Assembly (NCBI GenBank): GCA_017882025.1
Contig: JADGQG010000030.1
Coordinates: 1-14,125 of the forward strand
Source: Chloroflexota bacterium
GTDB lineage: Bacteria; Chloroflexota; Limnocylindria; Limnocylindrales; CSP1-4
Length of the DNA stretch: 14,125 bases
Direction: 5' to 3'
A model generated the notes under the pieces. The model searched no databases. It saw only the letters and a list, made by a program, of their open reading frames with translations, and was not told the origin of the DNA. A program made the position numbers and the translations under genes. Below, in pieces: positions 6,761 to 13,216 of this stretch; position 1 is the first letter of the stretch, and each line of letters starts with the position of its first letter.

Positions 6761-7318
6761 ATGATCTCCACCGGTGAGCTGCACAAGGGCGTCGTCATCG
6801 AGCTCGACGGCGACCTCTGGCAGATCCTCGACTATCACCACATCAAGATGGGCCGCGGCTCGGCCCAGGTCCGGATCAAGTTCAAGAACGTGAAGAAGGG
6901 CTCGATCGTCGAGAAGTCCTTCCAGGCCGGCGAGAAGTGGCCGCGCGCGCAGCTGGACCGGCGGCCCATCCAGTTCATGTATCGCGACGGCGACGACTTC
7001 CACTTCATGGAGATGGAGACCTACGAGCAGTTCCACCTGAACGCGTCCGAGCTCGACGACGCCGTCAACTACATGAAGGACGGCATGACGCTCGACCGGA
7101 TCAGCTATGACGGCGAGACGCTCGGCGTGGAGCTCCCGATCACGGTGGACCTCGTCGTCGTGGAGACGGACCCCGGCTTCGCGGGCGACACCGCGACGGG
7201 CGCGCGCAAGCCCGCCACGACCGAGTCCGGCCTGGTCGTGGCGGTCCCGCTCTTCGTGACCGAGGGCGACACGATCAGGGTCGATACGCGCACCGGCGAG
7301 TACCAGACCCGCCTGTAG
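6761..7318 (+). CDS. efp: Translation elongation factor P
   Basis: A 185-residue EF-P of normal length. It binds ribosomes stalled at polyproline stretches and promotes peptide bond formation. The three beta-barrel domains are evident: KOW-like domain I (1-62), OB domain II (about 66-125) and C-terminal OB domain III (about 130-185) ending in DTRTGEYQTRL. The loop reaching the peptidyl-transferase centre reads KMGRGSAQVR (29-38), placing Arg32 at the tip where many EF-Ps carry a modified lysine. Arginine is rhamnosylated by EarP in some proteobacteria; no modifying enzyme is encoded here, so the state of this residue is unknown. The start is secured by GAGGGAG six bases upstream. It has its own probable promoter and is followed after 37 bp by xseA. 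Confidence 0.97.
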   Translation: MISTGELHKGVVIELDGDLWQILDYHHIKMGRGSAQVRIKFKNVKKGSIVEKSFQAGEKWPRAQLDRRPIQFMYRDGDDFHFMEMETYEQFHLNASELDDAVNYMKDGMTLDRISYDGETLGVELPITVDLVVVETDPGFAGDTATGARKPATTESGLVVAVPLFVTEGDTIRVDTRTGEYQTRL

Positions 7319-7355
7319 CGGCCGCGGCGCGCAGCCCTACCCCGGACCCACGCCC

Positions 7356-8768
7356 ATGCGCGACGACGAGCCGCCCGGCTGGGCGCTCCCGAGCTGGGAC
7401 GCGCTCGATGTCGGGACGCGGCCGGCCATCCGGTCTGGACAGGGTCGCCCGGCCGGCACGTTCGGGCCCCGGATCCTTGGCGTCACCGAGGTCACGCGCG
7501 CGGTCCGCGACGCGCTCCGCGAGGATCCGCGACTCGGTGATCTGTGGGTGGAGGGAGAGGTTGGCCGGGTGACGATCAGCTCCGCCGGCCACGCCTACTT
7601 CACGCTCCGCGACCAGAAGAGCCAGCTTGCCTGCGTCTTCTTTCGCGAGGATCGCCAGGGAAGCGCGTTCGAGCCGCAGGCGGGGATGCGAGTGGTGGTC
7701 CACGGCCGGATCGACGTCTTCGACGCGCAGGGCGTGTACCAGTGCTACGTCGCCGCGATCCAGCCGGCAGGATTCGGGGATCTCGCCCTCCGCTTCGAGC
7801 AGACGAAGGCGCGCCTCGCGGCGGAGGGCCTCTTCGAGGCGAGGCGCAAACGGCCGCTCCCGGCGCGCCCGAAGACGATCGGGGTCGTCACGAGCCTCTC
7901 GGGCGCGGCGATCCACGACATCCGGCGCGTGCTGGCGCGGCGCTGGCCGCTCGTCGAGGTCGTGGTGAGCGCCTGTCGGGTCCAGGGAGACGGGGCCGCC
8001 GAGACCATCGTGGCGGCCCTCGAACGCCTCGCCCGGTACGACGCCCGCTGTCGCGAGGCTGGCCAGCCCGACGAAGCCCCCGGACTCGTCATCGTCGCCC
8101 GCGGCGGCGGCTCGCTGGAGGACCTCGCCGCATTCAACGACGAGCGCGTCGTCCGGGCGATCGCCGCTCATCCAGTCCCGGTCGTGAGTGGCGTCGGTCA
8201 CGAGACGGACGTCACGCTGACCGATTTCGTGGCTGACCTCCGGGCGCCCACGCCGTCCGCCGCCGCCGAGCTTGCGGCGCCCGACCGGCTCGACGTCGTG
8301 GTGGCGCTCCGGGCACGCCGGTGGCGCCTCGACGAGGCGGCGACTCGTGCGGTGGCCGGCTCGTTCCGGCGCGTGGCGGCGGAACGTCGCGCCCTGGAGG
8401 GCCTGCGGCCCGCGACGCGGCTTGCGGCGGCACGCGAGCGGGCCGGATACCTGCTGGACAGGGCGACGGCCGCCATCCTGGGCCGCATCGCCGTCGACCG
8501 CCGCGCGGCCGAGCGCGCTGGGCGAGATCTCGCGCCGCTCGCGGACGGACGGCTCCGCCGCGAACGTGGGCGGCTGGCGGCGGCGTCTGCCGCGCTCGGC
8601 GCGCTCGGCCCGGAGGCGACCCTTGCCCGGGGGTACGCGATCGTCCGTCGGGCCGAGGATGGGACGATCGTCCGCGATCCGGCCGAGTCGCCGCCGGGGA
8701 CCCGGCTCCGGCTTCGCGTTGCCCGCGGCGAGCTGGCCGCCCGGGCGGAGGCGGACTCGAGTGGGTGA
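7356..8768 (+). CDS. xseA: Exodeoxyribonuclease VII large subunit
   Basis: A 470-residue catalytic subunit of exonuclease VII, which degrades single-stranded DNA from both ends together with XseB. An N-terminal OB fold (about 39-135, with LWVEGEVG, GHAYFTLRD and VHGRIDVFDAQGVYQ) is followed by the catalytic domain with IGVVTSLSGAAIHDI (175-189), VARGGGSLEDLAAFND (247-262) and GVGHETDVTLTDFVAD (279-294). A long Arg/Ala helical region (about 305-415) is the arm expected to carry XseB, and ARGYAIV (424-430) marks the C-terminal beta segment. Residues 1-38 form a Pro/Gly-rich extension ahead of the usual start region; no later in-frame start lies close to the OB fold, so ATG 7356 is kept although no clear ribosome site precedes it. 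It overlaps the next small gene by 8 bp. Confidence 0.96.
   Translation: MRDDEPPGWALPSWDALDVGTRPAIRSGQGRPAGTFGPRILGVTEVTRAVRDALREDPRLGDLWVEGEVGRVTISSAGHAYFTLRDQKSQLACVFFREDRQGSAFEPQAGMRVVVHGRIDVFDAQGVYQCYVAAIQPAGFGDLALRFEQTKARLAAEGLFEARRKRPLPARPKTIGVVTSLSGAAIHDIRRVLARRWPLVEVVVSACRVQGDGAAETIVAALERLARYDARCREAGQPDEAPGLVIVARGGGSLEDLAAFNDERVVRAIAAHPVPVVSGVGHETDVTLTDFVADLRAPTPSAAAELAAPDRLDVVVALRARRWRLDEAATRAVAGSFRRVAAERRALEGLRPATRLAAARERAGYLLDRATAAILGRIAVDRRAAERAGRDLAPLADGRLRRERGRLAAASAALGALGPEATLARGYAIVRRAEDGTIVRDPAESPPGTRLRLRVARGELAARAEADSSG
8747..8751 (+). promoter_or_regulatory. Ribosome binding site of the small TM protein
   Basis: GGAGG inside the end of xseA, nine bases before GTG 8761. It favours this start over the in-frame GTG at 8773, and it is the main evidence, with the TM segment, that the small frame is translated. 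Confidence 0.6.
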
Positions 8769-8961
8769 TCTCGTGATCTTCATCGCCCTGGTCGGGCTCA
8801 TCGGGGCGGCCGGGGTCGCCCTTGGTATGCTCGCGGCGCGACAGCTGGGTGCATGGGACGATCGGCGGGCCGCCGCCGGGGACGCCGCGCCAGCTGCGCC
8901 GGGATCCGGGTCGGCGCGGGACGTCGACCCAGTCGTGGACGGAGGCGACACCGTTGACTGA
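8761..8961 (+). CDS. Small single-TM protein of unknown function between xseA and xseB
   Basis: A 66-residue frame with one strongly hydrophobic helix at residues 4-26 (starting DLVIFIALVGLIG), rich in small residues (G12, G15, G18, G22) that could pack in a helix pair. After it come R27 and an acidic, Ala/Pro/Gly-rich tail (WDDRRAAAGD onward; the last 16 residues contain five aspartates) that looks disordered. The start is GTG 8761 with GGAGG nine bases upstream. It overlaps xseA by 8 bp and xseB by 8 bp, which implies translational coupling. I do not recognise a family. It could be a membrane anchor or simply a small membrane protein carried in the operon. An alternative start is GTG 8773 (62 residues). 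Ribosome site, overlaps and TM segment together make a real gene likely. Confidence 0.65.
   Translation: MGDLVIFIALVGLIGAAGVALGMLAARQLGAWDDRRAAAGDAAPAAPGSGSARDVDPVVDGGDTVD
8941..8945 (+). promoter_or_regulatory. Ribosome binding site that decides the xseB TTG start
   Basis: GGAGG, eight bases before TTG 8954. It points to the rare TTG codon as the xseB start rather than a start far upstream inside the small TM gene. Confidence 0.65.
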
Positions 8962-9247
8962 GGCGCTCGCGGCGCTCGACACGCTGACGTTCGACGCTGC
9001 CCTGGCGGAGCTGGAGCAGACCGTCGCGGAGCTCGAGGCGGGTGGCCTGCCGCTGGAGCAGACGATCGCCCGCTACGAACGCGGCGTCGCACTGGAGCAG
9101 CGCTGTGAGCAGCTCCTCGCCGACGCCGAGCTCCGGGTCCGGCGCCTCGTGGAGGGGGCGCGCGGAGCGCTCGCCGTCGCCGAGCTCCGGCTGGACGGCG
9201 AGTCCGGGGAGATGCCGCCCGGCGCTGTCCCCGGCGCCGCGGAGTAG
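8954..9247 (+). CDS. xseB: Exodeoxyribonuclease VII small subunit
   Basis: A 97-residue helical protein, slightly longer than typical XseB. It binds the XseA arm to form active exonuclease VII. The signature runs through LTFDAALAELEQTVAELEAG, LPLEQTIARYERGVALEQRC and EQLLADAELRV, which give the expected two-helix hairpin. The proposed start is TTG 8954, preceded by GGAGG at eight bases and overlapping the small TM gene by 8 bp; an open frame continues upstream to ATG 8822 but the added residues do not look like XseB. The last 30 residues (GARGALAVAELRLDGESGEM onward) form a tail beyond the conserved core. The family is certain; the exact start is a little less so. Confidence 0.93.
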   Translation: MTEALAALDTLTFDAALAELEQTVAELEAGGLPLEQTIARYERGVALEQRCEQLLADAELRVRRLVEGARGALAVAELRLDGESGEMPPGAVPGAAE

Positions 9248-9250
9248 ACT
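9245..9250 (+). promoter_or_regulatory. Possible -10 element (TAGACT) upstream of dxs
   Basis: TAGACT overlaps the xseB stop codon and lies about 110 bp before dxs. No good -35 is visible at the right distance. The rest of the 112-bp gap holds only short weak inverted repeats (CTCGCG 9249-9254 with CGCGAG 9293-9298; GCGCC 9301-9305 with GGCGC 9325-9329). A separate dxs promoter is plausible given the gap length. Confidence 0.25.
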
Positions 9251-9346
9251 CGCGCAGCCGTCCGGCCGGGCGCGGTCCGGGTGGACACTCGCCGCGAGGA
9301 GCGCCACGGAAGGCCACCGCCGAAGGCGCACCCAGCACGCCGTACG

Positions 9347-9352
9347 AAGGAG
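9347..9352 (+). promoter_or_regulatory. Ribosome binding site that decides the dxs GTG start
   Basis: AAGGAG seven bases before GTG 9360. The dxs frame is open far upstream, into xseB, so this site is what fixes the start. Confidence 0.75.
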
Positions 9353-9359
9353 CCAGCAC

Positions 9360-11420
9360 GTGGCGATCCTGCCAACTCTCCAGGGCCCGGGCGACCTTCG
9401 CGGCCTCAGCGAACCCCGGCTCCTGGAGCTGGCGGAGGAGATCCGGCGCGCGATCATCTCCACCGTCGCGACCACCGGTGGCCATCTTGGCTCGTCGCTC
9501 GGCGTCGTTGAGATCACGCTGGCGCTGCACCGGATCCTCGAGTCGCCCCGCGACCGGATCGTCTGGGACACCGGCCACCAGGCCTATCCGCACAAGCTGC
9601 TGACCGGCCGGTACGCGCGGTTCGGGACGCTCCGCCAGCTCGGCGGGATCGGGGGCTTCCCACGCCGGAGCGAGTCGGTGCACGACGTCTTCGACGGTGG
9701 GCACGCCGGGACTGGTCTCTCGATCGCGGCGGGCCTCGCGACCGCCCGCGACGTCCGCCATGGCATGGAGCGGATCGCGGTGGTCGTCGGCGACGCGGCG
9801 CTGATGAGCGGGCTCTCACTGGAGGCCCTTAATGACATCGGCCAACGCCGCACGCCAATCCTCATCGTCCTCAACGACAACGAGATGTCGATCAGCCCCT
9901 CGGTCGGGGCACTCTCCAAGTACCTCTCGGAGATCAAGCTCTCCACCGCATGGCAGCAGTCAAAGCGGGGCTTCGACCAGCTCGTCGAGCGGGTGCCGAT
10001 GCTTGGGCCGACCGCCCTGGAGTTCAGCCAACGCGTCCGCAAGTCGGTCGTCAGCTTCGCCCAGCCGGGCCAGCTCTTCGAGGACCTCGGCATCACGTAC
10101 ATCGGAGTCGTTCCCGGCCACGACCTGCGGACCCTCGAGCACACGTTCCGGAGCGCCCTGGCCCTCGATGCGCCGGTCCTCGTCCACGTCCGAACCCAGA
10201 AGGGCCGGGGCTACCACCCGGCGGAGAAGGACCAGGTCGGCTTCCACGGCGCCGCGCTCCCGCCCATGACGGATTCTCACGAGGCGCGCCGGGGCCGGCC
10301 GGCCAGCCCGTTCGGGGCCGGCGAGATCTCGGCCGTCGCCACGGGGGCGAGTGCCTTGAACGGCGGCGCCGTGCGTCCCGCGGCCGAGCAGTCCGGGCAG
10401 GCCGGGCAGCAGAAGCAACCGAACTACACCCACCATTTCGCCCAGGAGATCATCGCCGCGGCGCGCGAGGATCGCCGGATCGTGGCGATCACGGCCGGCA
10501 TGCCGACCGGGACCGGCCTCAACCGGTTCCAGGCCGAGTTCCCGGACCGGTTCATCGATGTCGGGATCGCGGAGCAGCACGCGGTCGCGCTCGCGACGGG
10601 GATCGCGCTGGGCGGGGGCCGGCCCGTCGTCGCGATCTACGCGACGTTCCTCCAGCGAGCCTTCGACCAGATCGTCCACGACGTTGCCCAGAACGACCAG
10701 CCCGTCCTGATCGGCGTGGACCGCGCCGGCCTCGTCGGCGAGGATGGGACCAGCCACCAGGGGATGTTCTCGTACCCGGCCCACCGCCAGATCCCGAACC
10801 TCGTCATTGCCGCGCCGAAAGACGAGCAGGAGCTCCGGTCGCTGGTCCGGACCGCGCTGGCGCAGGACCACCCGTTCGCGCTCCACTACCCACGGGACGA
10901 GGGGTTCGGCGTGCCCGAGCGGACGCCGGAGATTCTGCCGGTCGGGCGCGGCGAGGTCCTCCGCGAGGGTGGCGACATCCTCCTGGTCGGCTTCGGGCCG
11001 ATCGTCGCCCGCGGCCTCGAGGTTGCCGATGCGCTCGCCGCCGAGGGATGGTCGGTCGGGGTGATCAATGCCCGCTTCCTCAAGCCGATGGACCGCCAGC
11101 TCATCCTGGACCTGGCCCGCGGGAAGCGGCTCGTGGTCACCCTTGAAGAGGGCACCACGATCGGCGGGTTCGGCTCGGCAGTCCTCGAGGTGCTCGAGGA
11201 GGCGCGGCTGGCCGATCCGGCGTACCGGGAGATCGCCCTCAGGATCGTCGGCATTCCCGGCGACCGGTTCGTGGATCACGGATCCGTGAGCGACCTGCGC
11301 CAGCTGATCCGCCTCGACAGCCCGGGCATCCTCGCCCAGGTTCGCGAGACGCTCGCGCTGCTGCGCGTCACGCCGGGCGGGAAGCCCGCCAGGCCGCGCT
11401 CGGCGACGGCACCCGCCTGA
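9360..11420 (+). CDS. dxs: 1-deoxy-D-xylulose-5-phosphate synthase
   Basis: A 686-residue thiamine-diphosphate enzyme joining pyruvate and glyceraldehyde 3-phosphate, the first step of the MEP isoprenoid pathway. It keeps H42 (GGHLGSSLG), H73 (GHQAYPHK), the Mg ligands D145 and N174 (LNDNEMSIS), the catalytic glutamate E405 (DVGIAEQHAV), R433 (TFLQRAFDQ), R455 (DRAGLVG), H466 and R512. Several usually invariant spots differ: GDG is GDA (144-146), GHSSTS is GHAGTG (114-119), FDxxYLR is FSYPAHR (470-476) and YPRG is YPRD (510-513). A low-complexity linker of about 55 residues (300-354) joins the two domains and explains most of the extra length over the usual 620-640. The transketolase C-terminal domain spans about 535-665. 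GTG 9360 with AAGGAG sets the start. The usual neighbour ispA is absent. Confidence 0.94.
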   Translation: MAILPTLQGPGDLRGLSEPRLLELAEEIRRAIISTVATTGGHLGSSLGVVEITLALHRILESPRDRIVWDTGHQAYPHKLLTGRYARFGTLRQLGGIGGFPRRSESVHDVFDGGHAGTGLSIAAGLATARDVRHGMERIAVVVGDAALMSGLSLEALNDIGQRRTPILIVLNDNEMSISPSVGALSKYLSEIKLSTAWQQSKRGFDQLVERVPMLGPTALEFSQRVRKSVVSFAQPGQLFEDLGITYIGVVPGHDLRTLEHTFRSALALDAPVLVHVRTQKGRGYHPAEKDQVGFHGAALPPMTDSHEARRGRPASPFGAGEISAVATGASALNGGAVRPAAEQSGQAGQQKQPNYTHHFAQEIIAAAREDRRIVAITAGMPTGTGLNRFQAEFPDRFIDVGIAEQHAVALATGIALGGGRPVVAIYATFLQRAFDQIVHDVAQNDQPVLIGVDRAGLVGEDGTSHQGMFSYPAHRQIPNLVIAAPKDEQELRSLVRTALAQDHPFALHYPRDEGFGVPERTPEILPVGRGEVLREGGDILLVGFGPIVARGLEVADALAAEGWSVGVINARFLKPMDRQLILDLARGKRLVVTLEEGTTIGGFGSAVLEVLEEARLADPAYREIALRIVGIPGDRFVDHGSVSDLRQLIRLDSPGILAQVRETLALLRVTPGGKPARPRSATAPA

Positions 11421-11425
11421 CGGCA

Positions 11426-11450
11426 TTTCGGCGCCCGTGGTGCGCCGGAG
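11426..11450 (+). terminator. Weak candidate terminator hairpin after dxs
   Basis: CGGCGC (11429-11434) pairs with GCGCCG (11442-11447) around a 7-base loop, with two or three further wobble/AU pairs outside. It begins a few bases after the dxs stop and ends before the tlyA promoter, the right place for a terminator, but no U-run follows. Confidence 0.3.
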
Positions 11451-11462
11451 TGCAGCGCTGCG

Positions 11463-11471
11463 TGGCATGAT
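11463..11471 (+). promoter_or_regulatory. Probable tlyA promoter (extended -10) for a leaderless transcript
   Basis: TGG followed by CATGAT forms an extended -10. Its last base is 11471, so transcription should start at about 11477-11479, exactly at the proposed GTG start codon (11478-11480). No ribosome binding site precedes that codon, which fits a leaderless mRNA. Confidence 0.45.
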
Positions 11472-11477
11472 CGCAGG

Positions 11478-12368
11478 GTGAGGACTTCCGGCCGCGCCGA
11501 ACGCTCGATCCCATCGCCTGGCGCGGCGCGCCCGCCACGACCGCGTCGTGCGACGCGCGTTCGGCTGGACCAGCTGCTCGTGGAGCGCGGCCTCGTCGAG
11601 ACCCGGAGCCGGGCCCAGGCGCTCCTGCTCGCCGGCCGCGTGCGCGTCGGGGCGGGTGACGCGGCTCGCTTCGATCGCAAACCCGGGGATCTCGTCGACG
11701 GCGCGATGGCGGTCGAGGTCGCGACGCCCCTGCCATATGTTTCGCGCGGCGGCGAGAAGCTCGCCGGGGCGCTCGACGCGTTCGGGGTGAACCCGGCCGG
11801 CCTGGTCTGCCTGGACGCGGGCGCCTCGACGGGTGGGTTCACGGACGTGCTGCTCAAGCGGGGCGCTGCGCGGGTCCATGCGGTCGACGTCGGTCGCGGC
11901 CAGCTCGCGGTGTCGCTCGCCGGCGACCCGCGGGTGATCGTCCACGACCGCGTGAACGCGCGCCACCTGGAGCTTGCGACGCTCGGCGAGCAGGCGTCGC
12001 TGGCAGTCATCGATGTCTCGTTCATCTCGCTCAGGCTGGTGCTCGGGGCCGTGGCGGGCTGCCTCACGCCCGGCGGCCGGATCGTCGCGCTCGTGAAGCC
12101 ACAGTTCGAGGCCGGCCGGGGGGAGGTGCCGGGCGGGGTGGTGCGTGATCCCGCCGTCCATCGTGCCGTGCTCGAGCGAGTGGTCGCGACCGCGCGGAGC
12201 CTCGGCCTGGTCCCGCTCGACGTGGCGCGCTCGCCGCTCCTCGGACCGGCCGGCAACCGCGAGTTCTTCGCGCACCTGGGCGTGCCGGATCCGGCGGCGC
12301 CCGACAGGGCGCCCGCGGACGCGCGCATGGATCTCGCAGCCCGCGTCGCGGAGTGCACGGCCGCATGA
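11478..12368 (+). CDS. tlyA: TlyA family rRNA 2'-O-methyltransferase (S4 domain plus FtsJ-like)
   Basis: A 296-residue protein of the TlyA family, which 2'-O-methylates cytidines of 23S rRNA and, in some members, 16S rRNA using S-adenosylmethionine. Residues 28-87 form an S4 RNA-binding domain (RLDQLLVERGLVETRSRAQA). The methyltransferase fold follows, with K94 (RGGEKL), the SAM site DAGASTGGFTD (113-123), D179 (IDVSFIS), K207 (VKPQFE) and E262 (GNREFF); these match the K-D-K-E catalytic set of the family. An N-terminal tail of 27 residues rich in Arg and Pro (RPPRPRRATRVR at its end) precedes the S4 domain. GTG 11478 is the only sensible start before the S4 domain and coincides with the predicted transcription start. 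Its stop overlaps nadK as ATGA. Confidence 0.94.
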   Translation: MRTSGRAERSIPSPGAARPPRPRRATRVRLDQLLVERGLVETRSRAQALLLAGRVRVGAGDAARFDRKPGDLVDGAMAVEVATPLPYVSRGGEKLAGALDAFGVNPAGLVCLDAGASTGGFTDVLLKRGAARVHAVDVGRGQLAVSLAGDPRVIVHDRVNARHLELATLGEQASLAVIDVSFISLRLVLGAVAGCLTPGGRIVALVKPQFEAGRGEVPGGVVRDPAVHRAVLERVVATARSLGLVPLDVARSPLLGPAGNREFFAHLGVPDPAAPDRAPADARMDLAARVAECTAA

Positions 12369-13213
12369 CAGAGATCCGGCGGATCGGCTTCGCCTACAAC
12401 CCGACGAAGGAGGACGCCGTCGAGCTCTCCGCACGTGCAACCGGCTGGTGCGCCGTGCGCGGCATCGAGGGGTGGGCGATCGCATCCGCGGACCACGACG
12501 GTCTTGTGCGCGCGCTCCCGGGCACGCAGGTGCTCGTCGTGCTCGGCGGCGACGGGACCTTCCTTCGCGCCGCCCGTGCCGTCACGGAGGTCGATGTTCC
12601 GCTCGTCGGCGTCAACCTCGGCAAGGTCGGCTTCCTCTCCAAGGCCGAGGCCAACGAGCTCGAGCCACTCCTGGAGAAGATCATGTCCGGCGCCTACCGG
12701 CTTGAACCGCGGATGGCGCTCCGGGGAGCGATCCACGGGCCCGGCGGCGGGGCACCCAAGCGCACATTCGTCGCGCTCAACGATGTCGTGATCGCGCGCG
12801 GCTCGCTCGCGCGGGTCGTGCGGCTGGAGGTGGACATCGGGCCATCGCATCTCGCGACGTACGTCGCGGATGGGCTGGTCGTCGCCAGCCCGACGGGTTC
12901 CACCGGCTACTCGTTCTCGGCCGGCGGCCCCATCCTCGATCCGCTGAGCCGGAACCTGGTCGTCTCGCCGATCGCCGCCTACCTGTCGGCGATTCGCTCG
13001 GTCGTGGTGAGCCCAAACCAGCTGGTTCGCTGCCGCGTCGCGGAGGCCCACGAGGCGCTCGTCTCGATCGATGGCCGCGAAGACGTCCAGCTCTCCGTCG
13101 GCGACGTGGTGACCGTGGCGGCGCTCCAGCGCCCGGTCCGCTTCCTCGAGCCGGACGGCGCGCTCCCATTCTGGGACCTCCTGCGCCAGAAGGCGCAGTT
13201 GCTGCCCTCCTGA
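12365..13213 (+). CDS. nadK: NAD kinase
   Basis: A 282-residue cytoplasmic kinase that makes NADP from NAD using ATP or polyphosphate. Motifs are complete: GGDGTFLRAAR (61-71) with catalytic D63, VNLGKVGFL (83-91), the ND pair N139-D140, DGLVVASPTGSTGYSFSAGGP (169-189 region) and VSIDG (233-237). The length is normal for bacterial NadK. I chose ATG 12365, which overlaps the tlyA stop as ATGA and has GGAG at 12350-12353; an in-frame GTG at 12353 would add four residues but lacks a ribosome site. recN begins three bases after the stop. The tlyA-nadK-recN order is also found in mycobacteria, so the block is conserved; argR, which lies next to recN in many Firmicutes, is not here. Confidence 0.97.
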   Translation: MTEIRRIGFAYNPTKEDAVELSARATGWCAVRGIEGWAIASADHDGLVRALPGTQVLVVLGGDGTFLRAARAVTEVDVPLVGVNLGKVGFLSKAEANELEPLLEKIMSGAYRLEPRMALRGAIHGPGGGAPKRTFVALNDVVIARGSLARVVRLEVDIGPSHLATYVADGLVVASPTGSTGYSFSAGGPILDPLSRNLVVSPIAAYLSAIRSVVVSPNQLVRCRVAEAHEALVSIDGREDVQLSVGDVVTVAALQRPVRFLEPDGALPFWDLLRQKAQLLPS

Positions 13214-13216
13214 CCC

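Noticed and set aside
8272..8961. 229-residue reading of the small TM gene with an upstream extension through xseA
   Set aside because: The added part is an Arg-rich shadow of xseA; the ribosome site and the TM segment support the short 66-residue form.
9248..9359. Riboswitch (for example a thiamine type) in front of dxs
   Set aside because: Only short weak inverted repeats are visible; I cannot see the conserved core of any riboswitch class.
7275..9761. 828-residue open frame on the minus strand
   Set aside because: Shadow of xseA, the small TM gene, xseB and early dxs; no recognisable domain.
9960..12485. 841-residue open frame on the minus strand
   Set aside because: Shadow of dxs, tlyA and the start of nadK; compositionally biased and motif-free.
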